From Anaerolineales bacterium UBA3905 (GTDB taxonomy: Bacteria; Chloroflexota; Anaerolineae; Caldilineales; Caldilineaceae): a DNA stretch of 9,749 nucleotides. Below, one piece after another: positions 1 through 7,945 of this stretch. The position numbers and the translations under genes are program-made. Position 1 is the stretch's first letter; each line of letters starts with the position of its first letter. The notes below the pieces were generated by a model. That model saw nothing but the letters and a program-made list of their open reading frames with translations, did no database searches and was not told the origin of the DNA. The stretch spans positions 14,351 to 24,099 of the forward strand of contig DGFH01000150.1 in the NCBI GenBank assembly GCA_002391565.1, read 5' to 3'.

Positions 1-28
1 GGGTCAAGACGACGAGTGAGTAGACGCC

Positions 29-961
29 ATGACTGAACGCTTCGATGCAGTTGTTTTGGGGGGTGGGCCAGCGGGGTTGGCCGCTGCCGCCTATTTGCTC
101 TATGCCCATCTGAATGTTGCTCTGGTCAGCCCGGACCTGGGCGGGAAGGTTACTTATCCCTTTGCGTTGCGCGATGTGCCTAATCAGGACACCGTTTGGG
201 GCGCCAGCCTGGTGCACGAGTTGGCGCAGCGCGTCGCCGCGGGGCTGCAGCACCACGTGCGCGATACCGTTGAACGCGTCGAGCGGCTGGATGACGGCGC
301 GTTTCGGCTGCTGTTGGCGGGCGGCGACACGATCGAGAGTACGGCAGTGGTCGTGTGCACCGGCGTGCGTGCGCAGCGACTCTTCGTGGCGGGTGAGGCG
401 GAATACTGGGGCAAAGGGTTGAGTTACTCGGCGATCTCCCATGCTCCGCTCTTTGCCGGGCGCAACGTAGCGGTGCTGGGCGGCGGCGAACGGTCGATCG
501 CTGCTCTGCAAATCCTGATCCCGCTGGCCAGCCACATCGACTACATCGAGGCGCGACCACAGCCGGTGACAGATCGTGGGCAGGCGGACGCCATCCTGAG
601 CCATCCGCGCGTGAGCGTCTTTCGCGGATGGGAGGTGCAACAGGTCGTCGGCGATGATTTTGTCACGGGCATCGATCTGGTAGGCATCAACGGCGAGGTG
701 CGCACGCTGCCGGAGGAGGGTGTTTTTGTGCAATTCGGGTTATTGCCCAACAATAGCGCAGTGCGCAGTCTGGTGGAGCTGGATCACAACGGACATATTG
801 TGATCGATGAAAATTGCGCCACCAGCACCCCTGGCCTTTTTGCGGCGGGCGACGTGACAACCGTCTACGCCGAGCAGGTGCCGGTTTCGATCGGTGAGGG
901 CGCCAAGGCGGGGTTGTCGGCCTGGCAATATGTGGCGGCGCAGAGGCTCAAGACGGATTGA
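29..961 (+). CDS. Thioredoxin-reductase-like FAD/NAD(P) oxidoreductase lacking CxxC
   Basis: A 310-residue flavoprotein with the two-dinucleotide-domain layout of low-molecular-weight thioredoxin reductases. The FAD motif GGGPAG is at residues 11-16, a second Rossmann motif GGGERS at 151-156, and the FAD-closing segment TPGLFAAGDVT at 267-277. Length matches the family (about 310-330). In true thioredoxin reductases a CxxC disulfide lies in the segment that here reads GLSYSAISHAP (130-140); both cysteines are replaced by serine (134 and 137). The arginine-rich NADPH 2'-phosphate motif after the second Rossmann strand is also absent (DYIEARPQP, 171-179), which hints at NADH or a different partner. 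It is therefore probably not a disulfide reductase; a ferredoxin/flavodoxin reductase-like or other electron-transfer role is possible, substrate unknown. The ATG at 29 sits just before the FAD strand, as usual; only a weak purine-rich stretch precedes it. It is convergent with the next gene. Confidence 0.88.
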   Translation: MTERFDAVVLGGGPAGLAAAAYLLYAHLNVALVSPDLGGKVTYPFALRDVPNQDTVWGASLVHELAQRVAAGLQHHVRDTVERVERLDDGAFRLLLAGGDTIESTAVVVCTGVRAQRLFVAGEAEYWGKGLSYSAISHAPLFAGRNVAVLGGGERSIAALQILIPLASHIDYIEARPQPVTDRGQADAILSHPRVSVFRGWEVQQVVGDDFVTGIDLVGINGEVRTLPEEGVFVQFGLLPNNSAVRSLVELDHNGHIVIDENCATSTPGLFAAGDVTTVYAEQVPVSIGEGAKAGLSAWQYVAAQRLKTD

Positions 962-973
962 CCTTTCTGGCGC

Positions 974-1026
974 CAGGGTAAACAGTACGGGCGGTGGCAG
1001 TGTCACCGCCCGTACTGTTTACCCTG
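974..1026. terminator. Perfect 23-bp inverted repeat, probable bidirectional terminator
   Basis: The arms 974-996 and 1004-1026 are perfect reverse complements over 23 bases with a 7-base loop (997-1003). The hairpin starts 12 bases after the stop of the plus-strand flavoprotein gene and ends 10 bases before the stop of the minus-strand E-set gene, so it sits exactly between two convergent genes. The GC-rich core is flanked inside the stem by AAAC/GTTT, giving a short U-run after the core on both strands, as in bidirectional intrinsic terminators. A long classical U-tract is missing. A dispersed palindromic repeat is the alternative. Confidence 0.75.
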
Positions 1027-1036
1027 TTTGATCCTC

Positions 1037-1330
1037 TTACAACTTGAGCAGGCAGTTTTCGGAGCCATGCTCGCTGGCTTCGTAGCCGTCGGCCTCACTG
1101 TCGTTGCTCCACACGCCATCGGCGTTGTAGTAGCGGAAGCGATAAGTCTGGCCTGCATCCAACGTCACGGAAACGCTGCACGTGCCATTGGCGCGCTTTA
1201 CCAGCTTGTTGGCGGTGGGGTCCCAGTTGTTGAAGTCACCCACTACGGAGACGGCGGGCTGTCCCTGTTCGTAGGGCAACACAAAGGTCACCTTGACCTT
1301 GCCTTCCCCATCCTTGGCGCGTTTGATCAT
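1037..1330 (-). CDS. Stand-alone glycogen-binding E-set (CBM48/AMPK-beta-like) protein
   Basis: A 97-residue protein consisting almost entirely of one isoamylase-type early-set domain. The hallmark GDFNNWDP is at residues 31-38, followed by a second aromatic element (YRFRYYNADGVWSND, 63-77) and a C-terminal ENCLLKL. By comparison with the AMPK beta-subunit carbohydrate-binding module, W36 and W74 match the two sugar-stacking tryptophans and N92 the terminal asparagine; this is from known family architecture, aligned by eye. The expected role is cytoplasmic binding of glycogen or another alpha-glucan. There is no catalytic domain, so it may be a targeting or regulatory subunit. No signal peptide is visible. 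The start is secure: an in-frame stop lies four codons upstream (1340-1342) with no other start between. Candidate promoters lie upstream at 1465-1540. Confidence 0.88.
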   Translation of the reverse strand: MIKRAKDGEGKVKVTFVLPYEQGQPAVSVVGDFNNWDPTANKLVKRANGTCSVSVTLDAGQTYRFRYYNADGVWSNDSEADGYEASEHGSENCLLKL

Positions 1331-1394
1331 AAGGATTTCTCACTTTCCTACTTCGGCTGACTCACCTTTAGACACGAGTGAGCAGCGCAAAACA

Positions 1395-1420
1395 CCTCGC
1401 GGCAATTCGTTGTCGCGGGG
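1395..1420 (-). other. Leader hairpin upstream of the E-set gene
   Basis: Two 11-base arms (1395-1405 and 1410-1420) enclose a 4-base loop. On the minus strand 9 of 11 positions pair and TGTTTT follows at 1394-1389, so it could end mscS transcription or attenuate the E-set gene. On the plus strand the two mismatches become G-U wobbles and the loop reads UUCG, a better hairpin, but no plus-strand gene is there to use it. Strand and role are unproven. Confidence 0.4.
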
Positions 1421-1464
1421 CAGGCCGAACACAGCGACGCTGCCCACACTGGACACAACCATCG

Positions 1465-1493
1465 AGTTTAGCAAATCCCTGCCGGTTCGCCAA
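1465..1493 (-). promoter_or_regulatory. Candidate sigma70-type promoter for the E-set gene (proximal)
   Basis: On the minus strand TTGGCG (1493-1488), a 17-base spacer and TAAACT (1470-1465) form a -35/-10 pair, each matching 4 of 6 consensus bases, with a TGn extended -10. Transcription would begin near 1457 and leave a leader of about 125 bases containing the 1395-1420 hairpin. It was found by eye and the consensus for this lineage is not known from the window. Confidence 0.35.
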
Positions 1494-1511
1494 AAAATCA
1501 ACTGTATCAAA

Positions 1512-1540
1512 ATTATGTAATGATATGGCGTTTCTGTCTG
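1512..1540 (-). promoter_or_regulatory. Candidate sigma70-type promoter for the E-set gene (distal)
   Basis: On the minus strand CAGACA (1540-1535, 4 of 6), a 17-base spacer and CATAAT (1517-1512, 5 of 6) form a second promoter-like pair. It lies in the most AT-rich part of the gap, directly after the mscS stop codon. It may be an alternative to the proximal candidate or work in tandem with it. Confidence 0.3.
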
Positions 1541-1543
1541 ACA

Positions 1544-2938
1544 TCAGCCGCTGACGGCAATGGTTGGCCGCTTCTGAGCGGTGTTGACGTCCGTGGTGGG
1601 CTGGGCCAGCGTGACGACAGTCACGTCCTGGCGTGGGAGTGGAATCACGATCTTGTGCAGCGCAAAGGCGTCGCGCACCATCTGGTACAGCTCACTTTTG
1701 ACGCGGAACGAATCGCCAAATTCGCGCACATAGCCAAAGGCCAGGAAGTTGATGCTGTAGGGGTCGAGACCGGTGATCAACACACCCGGCGCCGGTTCAG
1801 CCATGATCAATGGATGGCGTTGCACCGTTTCCCGTAACACCTTTTCCACCAGCGCCAGGTCGCAGTCATAAGCCACGCCGATATTGAGCGCCACGCGCGC
1901 CGTGCGGTCGGAGTAGGTCATGGCCTGCACAGGTTTGGTCATCAGCTCCTTGTTGGGTACGAAGATTTCGCTATTGTCGGCTGTCTTGAGCACGGTGGCG
2001 CGCATGGCGACGCGGGTGACGGCGCCGCGCAATCCCTGCACCTCGATGATGTCGCCGGGGCGCACGATGCGCTCGAAGACGAGGACGATGCCGCTGACAA
2101 AGTTGCCAAAGACCTCCTGCAGCCCAAAGCCAAGCCCGACCGAGAGGCCACCGCCGATCCAGGCCAGTGCACCCAGATCGACGCCCAGGATGCTGAGTGC
2201 AATCAGGGCGCCCAGGCTGACAACGGCGTAGCGCGTGACGTTGCTCACCGTGTTGGCGACGTCAAGTTCGGCATGGTTGCGCACCATCAGGTTGTTTACG
2301 GCGTTGCGCGCCACCCAGCCCGCCAGCAGCGCCATCAGGAGGGTGATGGCGGCGTTGAGCAGATCGCCCAGGTTGATGGTGACGTCGGAGAAGGTCAGCA
2401 GTGTGATCTCGCCGATGCCGAGGGTGGAAAAGAGAATGCTGCGCGCGATCAGCAGGATCAGAATCCACAAGAGCGGCTGCACGACTTCATTGGCGAAGCG
2501 TTGCGACTTTTCCTCAGGCAGCGCGGCCAGCACGATGCCCACGATGAGGCGGTAGCCCAATAGCAGCCAAAAGATCGGCATGAGTGCATCAATCAGGCCA
2601 TAGGGCCAGCCACTGTCGGCAAAGCGATAGATGGCGCGTTGGGCGAACAGCAGGAAGAGCACCGGGAAGAGCACAAAATCCACCGCCCGCAGCCAGCGGA
2701 TTACGTGGGTGCGCAGTGTGGCAGGCGGTGGCGGCGCATCTGGCATGGACGCATCCGGAGGCCGGCGATCCAATCGTTTGAGCACCACGTCGATCACCTT
2801 TGGCGTCAGCCACGCCACCAACAAGATCAGCAGCACGACGGCGAGTTGGCGTTGCACCGCCACGCGCTCCAGCATGATCAGCATCAGGCGCGTCTGTTCG
2901 TCGAGGCGTTGAAAGAAGAGCGAGAAATCGACAAGCAT
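1544..2938 (-). CDS. MscS-family small-conductance mechanosensitive ion channel
   Basis: A 464-residue inner-membrane channel, longer than the roughly 290 residues of E. coli MscS because of extra N-terminal membrane segments. Hydrophobic stretches fall near residues 31-50, 84-104, 115-139, 153-172, 192-211 and 236-255. The glycine/alanine-rich pore helix and linker follow at 255-285 (LAWIGGGLSVGLGFGLQEVF at 258-277). The MscS beta domain is marked by FERIVRPGDIIEV (288-300), RATVLKTADNSEIFVPNKEL (313-332) and a C-terminal alpha/beta domain to about 437; the last 25 or so residues look disordered. Channels of this family open on membrane tension and release solutes during hypo-osmotic shock. 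The ATG at 2938 is preceded by AAGGGA at a usable distance. It lies 23 bases downstream of the tandem solute-binding lipoprotein gene and is probably co-transcribed with it. Confidence 0.93.
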   Translation of the reverse strand: MLVDFSLFFQRLDEQTRLMLIMLERVAVQRQLAVVLLILLVAWLTPKVIDVVLKRLDRRPPDASMPDAPPPPATLRTHVIRWLRAVDFVLFPVLFLLFAQRAIYRFADSGWPYGLIDALMPIFWLLLGYRLIVGIVLAALPEEKSQRFANEVVQPLLWILILLIARSILFSTLGIGEITLLTFSDVTINLGDLLNAAITLLMALLAGWVARNAVNNLMVRNHAELDVANTVSNVTRYAVVSLGALIALSILGVDLGALAWIGGGLSVGLGFGLQEVFGNFVSGIVLVFERIVRPGDIIEVQGLRGAVTRVAMRATVLKTADNSEIFVPNKELMTKPVQAMTYSDRTARVALNIGVAYDCDLALVEKVLRETVQRHPLIMAEPAPGVLITGLDPYSINFLAFGYVREFGDSFRVKSELYQMVRDAFALHKIVIPLPRQDVTVVTLAQPTTDVNTAQKRPTIAVSG

Positions 2939-2961
2939 CGTGCAAATCCCTTGTAGTGCAA

Positions 2962-5385
2962 TTACTCTGTGACGGGTGACGCGTCGGTCTCTTCTGCGGA
3001 TGGCGCGGGTGAAGCGGTGGGCGCAGGGGTCTCTGCTGCTGGGGGTAGCGGCGTGGGCACGGTGAGGCCATACGGGGCGCCGTTGCTGGCTAAGGCGGCG
3101 TACATGGTCGCCACCGCTTCAGCTGGTGCAACACCTTCGACCAACACCTGGCGATAGGCAACGTCGCCCAGCCGGAACACCAACGGCAGCCAGGGCTGCG
3201 CCTGGAGCAGCTGCGCCGACTGGAGTTGTTCGGCCATGCGCATCACATTCGGGTAACGATCAATCAGTACGGCGCTGTTGGCGGGCAGTAGCAAATGGCG
3301 GGCAAGCAGTTCTGCCTGGCCCTCGACGCCAGCGGCAAAGTTGAGAAAGCGCACTGCCAGATCAAGTTGTGCCTCGTCGATGTCAGCATTGACCATCAGC
3401 CCGTCGATCCAGACAAAGGGGCGGCCTGGGCCAGCAGGTCCTTCGGGCATCAACGCTGCGCTGAGGTCGGCTTTGGGAAGATTGAGCAGGAGTTCATTTT
3501 CCTGCTCGGAGGCGGTGACAAAATAGGCTGTGGCTCCAGCAGTGAAATCCGCCTGCATTGCGTCGCGTGCAGTAGAAATGCGGATGCCAAAACTCTTCTG
3601 CGATTCCTGCAACCAGGTGAGCCAGTCGATCATGGCTTGCGGATCGAGGGCAAACTGGCTGTTTTCGCCATACAGCCGCCCACCAAAGGCGCCGAGCCCC
3701 CAAAATGCCCACTCGAAGTCGCCGTCAAGCACGATGGAGACGCCAGTTTGCGCCTGTGCACGTAGATCGGCCAGCGTGCCAGCAGGGTCGGGCACGCGCG
3801 CCCGGTTATAAAACAGCGTCTGCAGGTCGATGAAGAGCGGCACGGCGTAGAGCTCGTCATCGATGCGCACCGCCTCGATAGCGACGGGGCGCATCTGTTG
3901 CACCAGCGCCGGGTCGATCACATCGGTGAGTGGGCGCACGCCGCCGGCATCCACCAGCCGGCGCATCTCACCATGAGGAAATAAGAAAAGATCGGCTGTC
4001 TGTCTGGGGAGAGCAGCGCGGTCGTCGATGGCATCCAGGGCAACGCGCGTCACCGACACCCGGATGTTGGGGCAGACTTCGCTGAATGCATCGACCAGGG
4101 TGCCCAGGATCGTGGTGTAGTTGCCTTCCTCGCCAGTGAGGATCGTCAACTCGCCACTGGCAAGGCAGAGCGCCACCAGCGGCGCGCCAGGGAAGCCGTG
4201 CTCAGCCACCAGCGTTGCCTGTACATTGGCGGCCGCCTCAGTGGCGCTTACTAACCCGGCCATCGTCTGATTGTAGGCATTGGCCAGCACCGTATAGACA
4301 GCCTGGATATCGGCGTCGTTGTACCAGGGAATTGCTGTGCGCGCCTGCGCCTCAACAGTCGCCACCTCTGGGTACAATCCTTCGGAAATACGCGTGCGTA
4401 TATTGGCAGGCACGATGTTGGCCTCACGCATCATGGCCGCCTGCTGGTCGCTGCTGGTGATGAAGCGCGCCAGGTCGAGCGCCAGTGCAAGCTGGTTAGG
4501 CGACGACATGGCGTTGAAGAGCAGCGCCGTCGTCGTCAGCAGCGGGCCGGCGCTGCCCGCCGGCCCGGCGGGCAGTTGCGCCACGCCGAGGTCGGCGCCG
4601 AGCACGCTGCTGAGCAGATTCAATTCGCGGGCGTGGCCGATGTAGTAGGGGATGTCGCCCTCCAGGAAGCGGTTGCGCAGCGCCTCGGTGTTGTCGTCGG
4701 TGATGAAGCCGGGCGTGTCGCGCACCTGTTCCATCCAGGTCAGCCAGTTGGCGATGCCGGCGGTGGCATCCTGTGGCTCACCAGCGCTGTCGAAGAGATC
4801 GACGCCAAAGGCGCGCGCACTCCAGATAGCATCCGTGAACTGGCTGTTCATGAGGACGCGCTGGCCACCGCTGGCTGCCTGGAGCAACTGATCGACGGTT
4901 GTCGGTGGGCGTTCAACCAGGGCGCGATGATAGTAGAGGACGAGGGTGTCGATGGCGACCGGCAGCCCATAGAGGGTGTCGTCGTAGCGCAGTGTTTGCA
5001 TGGCGACAGTGAGGTAGCGTTGGCGCTGCTCTGCATTCACCTGTTCGTCGATCGGTCGCAAGGCATTGGCATTTGCCAGCAGCGCTACGTTGGCGCTGTT
5101 CGTAAGCAAGAGATCTGGCCCCAAACCGGAGCGCGTGGCGCGCACGAATTCATCTTCCATCGTTGGCCCTTGAGGCTGGACAATGATATCAATGCCAGGA
5201 GTGGCGCGGCGATAGCGGTCGATGACATTGGCAAAGGCTGTCGCTTCCGGCTCAGGCAGGTTGTGCCAGAGCAAGATGGCGTTGCGCAGCTGCAGTGGAT
5301 TCGCAGTGGAAATCGCTCCAGGCGAGCAACTGGCGAACAGAAGCATGAATGCGATCACAAGAATCCCCAGTTTGCGTCTCCACAT
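2962..5385 (-). CDS. Lipoprotein with two tandem extracellular solute-binding domains
   Basis: An 807-residue exported protein, about twice the normal length of a sugar-type ABC solute-binding protein. The N-terminus is a lipoprotein signal: RRK at 3-5, a hydrophobic core, and LLFASC ending at the lipidated C20. Two homologous MalE-like units follow, roughly 34-395 and 411-765. The motif LYGLPVAIDTLVLYYHRA (138-155) recurs as LYAVPLFIDLQTLFYNRA (512-529), 9 of 18 identical, and NWLTW (213-217) recurs as DWLTW (587-591), both at an offset of 374 residues. A Pro/Ala/Thr/Glu-rich tail covers about 776-807. The frame opens upstream at GTG 5451 and ATG 5433, but only the ATG at 5385 puts the signal peptide at the N-terminus; no strong Shine-Dalgarno is seen for any of the three. 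No permease or ATPase gene lies in the window, so the ligand and transport partner are unknown. It precedes the mscS-type gene by 23 bases. Confidence 0.87.
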   Translation of the reverse strand: MWRRKLGILVIAFMLLFASCSPGAISTANPLQLRNAILLWHNLPEPEATAFANVIDRYRRATPGIDIIVQPQGPTMEDEFVRATRSGLGPDLLLTNSANVALLANANALRPIDEQVNAEQRQRYLTVAMQTLRYDDTLYGLPVAIDTLVLYYHRALVERPPTTVDQLLQAASGGQRVLMNSQFTDAIWSARAFGVDLFDSAGEPQDATAGIANWLTWMEQVRDTPGFITDDNTEALRNRFLEGDIPYYIGHARELNLLSSVLGADLGVAQLPAGPAGSAGPLLTTTALLFNAMSSPNQLALALDLARFITSSDQQAAMMREANIVPANIRTRISEGLYPEVATVEAQARTAIPWYNDADIQAVYTVLANAYNQTMAGLVSATEAAANVQATLVAEHGFPGAPLVALCLASGELTILTGEEGNYTTILGTLVDAFSEVCPNIRVSVTRVALDAIDDRAALPRQTADLFLFPHGEMRRLVDAGGVRPLTDVIDPALVQQMRPVAIEAVRIDDELYAVPLFIDLQTLFYNRARVPDPAGTLADLRAQAQTGVSIVLDGDFEWAFWGLGAFGGRLYGENSQFALDPQAMIDWLTWLQESQKSFGIRISTARDAMQADFTAGATAYFVTASEQENELLLNLPKADLSAALMPEGPAGPGRPFVWIDGLMVNADIDEAQLDLAVRFLNFAAGVEGQAELLARHLLLPANSAVLIDRYPNVMRMAEQLQSAQLLQAQPWLPLVFRLGDVAYRQVLVEGVAPAEAVATMYAALASNGAPYGLTVPTPLPPAAETPAPTASPAPSAEETDASPVTE

Positions 5386-5487
5386 GCTGGCGTCTGATTG
5401 AAATGATTGGGAAGAATAATCAATGAACTGCATACATCGGGAGTGTATCACGAGTACAGCCAGCTGACCGAGATCTTGAGGCTGTGG

Positions 5488-6909
<1,422 letters not shown>

Positions 6910-6970
6910 CCCTCCTCTTTTCATCCCCTGGCGTTGGCTTGACTGGTTGTGCGAATAGGTTGATCTCGCT

Positions 6971-7924
6971 TTATAGCCCCAAACTGGAAATGGCGTTGCG
7001 CACGATCGTGGCGCTGCGGTGGAGCGCAGCCGTTTCCTCATCGCTCAGCAACTGCGGAAAGGTGGCGAGAATCCCATCGCCGCCCACCAGCCGAGGCAGC
7101 GCCACCGTGACATCACGCACGCCCGCCACCTCTTCCGTGGGCGCGCAGACGGTGAGGATCGAGCGCTGATCCTCGATGACGCTCTCTGTGATGCGCGCCA
7201 GCGCACTGCCGATGCCATAGTAGGTGGCGCCTTTGCCTTCAATGATGTGATAGGCGGCGCGGCGCACCCGTTCGTCGATGGCGGCGCGATCGGCTTCGGT
7301 CAGGCTGATATGCTGGCGTTCGCAAAAATCATCCAGGCGCGAACCGCCGATCGTCACCTGCGACCAGGCCAGCACCTCCGAATCGCCATGCTCGCCCAAC
7401 ACGTAGGCATGTATGTGTTGGGCATCGACGCCGATCTTTTGACCAAGCAATGTGCGGAAACGCGCGGTGTCGAGCGTGGTGCCGGAGCCAAAGACGCTGC
7501 CCGCCGGTGCGCCCAGCGTCTGCGCAATGTGTGCAGTCAGGTGTGTGGTGATGTCGACGGGATTGGTGGCGACGATCAACTTGGCCGCCGAGGCGTGCTC
7601 CAGAATCGCTGGCACGATCTGCCGGAAAACGGCGGCGTTGCGTTCGAGCAGTTCCAGCCGCGTTTCGCCCGGTTTCTGGTTAACGCCCGCTGTGATCACC
7701 ACAGCTCGACAGCCTGCCAGATCTGCGTAGTCGCCGGCGTGGATGTTCATTGGATTGGCAAAGGGCACAGCATGGTAGATGTCGTTCGCTTCTGCTTCGG
7801 CGCGTTTGCGGTTGAGATCGACCAGTACGATCTCGCGCCCAACCCCGCGCATCACCATGGCGTAGGCTGCCGCCGAACCCACAAAGCCACTGCCAACAAT
7901 GCCGATTTTGTCACGTAACAACAT
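6971..7924 (-). CDS. ldh: L-lactate dehydrogenase, FBP-regulated type
   Basis: A 317-residue NAD-dependent cytoplasmic enzyme interconverting pyruvate and L-lactate. The nucleotide motif GSGFVG is at 11-16, with the NAD-ribose aspartate D36. The specificity loop reads NQKPGETR (82-89): glutamine Q83 (Q102 of reference numbering) marks lactate dehydrogenase, where malate dehydrogenase has arginine. The substrate arginine R155, its partner D152 and the proton-relay histidine H179 in GEHGDSE (177-183) are all present. R157 and H172 match the two residues that bind fructose 1,6-bisphosphate in allosteric bacterial enzymes (R173, H188), so activation by this glycolytic intermediate is likely by family knowledge. 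The ATG at 7924 is preceded by AAAGGG. It lies 21 bases after the carotenoid desaturase gene with no room for a normal promoter, so co-transcription is likely. Confidence 0.95.
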   Translation of the reverse strand: MLLRDKIGIVGSGFVGSAAAYAMVMRGVGREIVLVDLNRKRAEAEANDIYHAVPFANPMNIHAGDYADLAGCRAVVITAGVNQKPGETRLELLERNAAVFRQIVPAILEHASAAKLIVATNPVDITTHLTAHIAQTLGAPAGSVFGSGTTLDTARFRTLLGQKIGVDAQHIHAYVLGEHGDSEVLAWSQVTIGGSRLDDFCERQHISLTEADRAAIDERVRRAAYHIIEGKGATYYGIGSALARITESVIEDQRSILTVCAPTEEVAGVRDVTVALPRLVGGDGILATFPQLLSDEETAALHRSATIVRNAISSLGL

Positions 7925-7945
7925 GATTTTTCCCTTTTTATCTGG

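Noticed and set aside
29..961. A plain thioredoxin reductase (trxB) call.
   Set aside because: Both redox cysteines are serine, so the defining chemistry is missing.
1028..1360. A 110-codon plus-strand frame over the E-set gene.
   Set aside because: It is antisense to the clear GDFNNW-containing protein and starts at the edge of the terminator hairpin.
4553..4575. A near-perfect GC palindrome (11-base arms, 1-base centre).
   Set aside because: It lies within the solute-binding gene and results from Pro-Ala-Gly codons in LPAGPAGSAG, where GCC/GGC codons are naturally self-complementary.
4576..5397. A 273-codon open frame on the plus strand opposite the tandem solute-binding gene.
   Set aside because: It is fully antisense to a well-supported gene, has no recognisable domain, and is explained by GC-rich codon bias on the opposite strand.
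5386..5487. A terminator or promoter between the photolyase and the solute-binding gene.
   Set aside because: Only a 6-base stem with an 18-base loop and poor -10-like words were found; nothing exceeded what is expected by chance.
6910..7041. Extension of the photolyase to a start at 7041, giving 517 residues.
   Set aside because: The extra 44 residues overlap the end of ldh and resemble no photolyase; the family begins at the IWWIRRDLRL strand.
7019..7918. A 299-codon open frame on the plus strand covering nearly all of ldh.
   Set aside because: The minus strand encodes a complete lactate dehydrogenase with every catalytic residue; the antisense translation has no family features.
6971..7924. 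Malate dehydrogenase as the identity of the 317-residue dehydrogenase.
   Set aside because: The specificity loop has glutamine (NQKPGETR) where malate dehydrogenases have arginine, and the FBP-site residues of lactate dehydrogenases are present.
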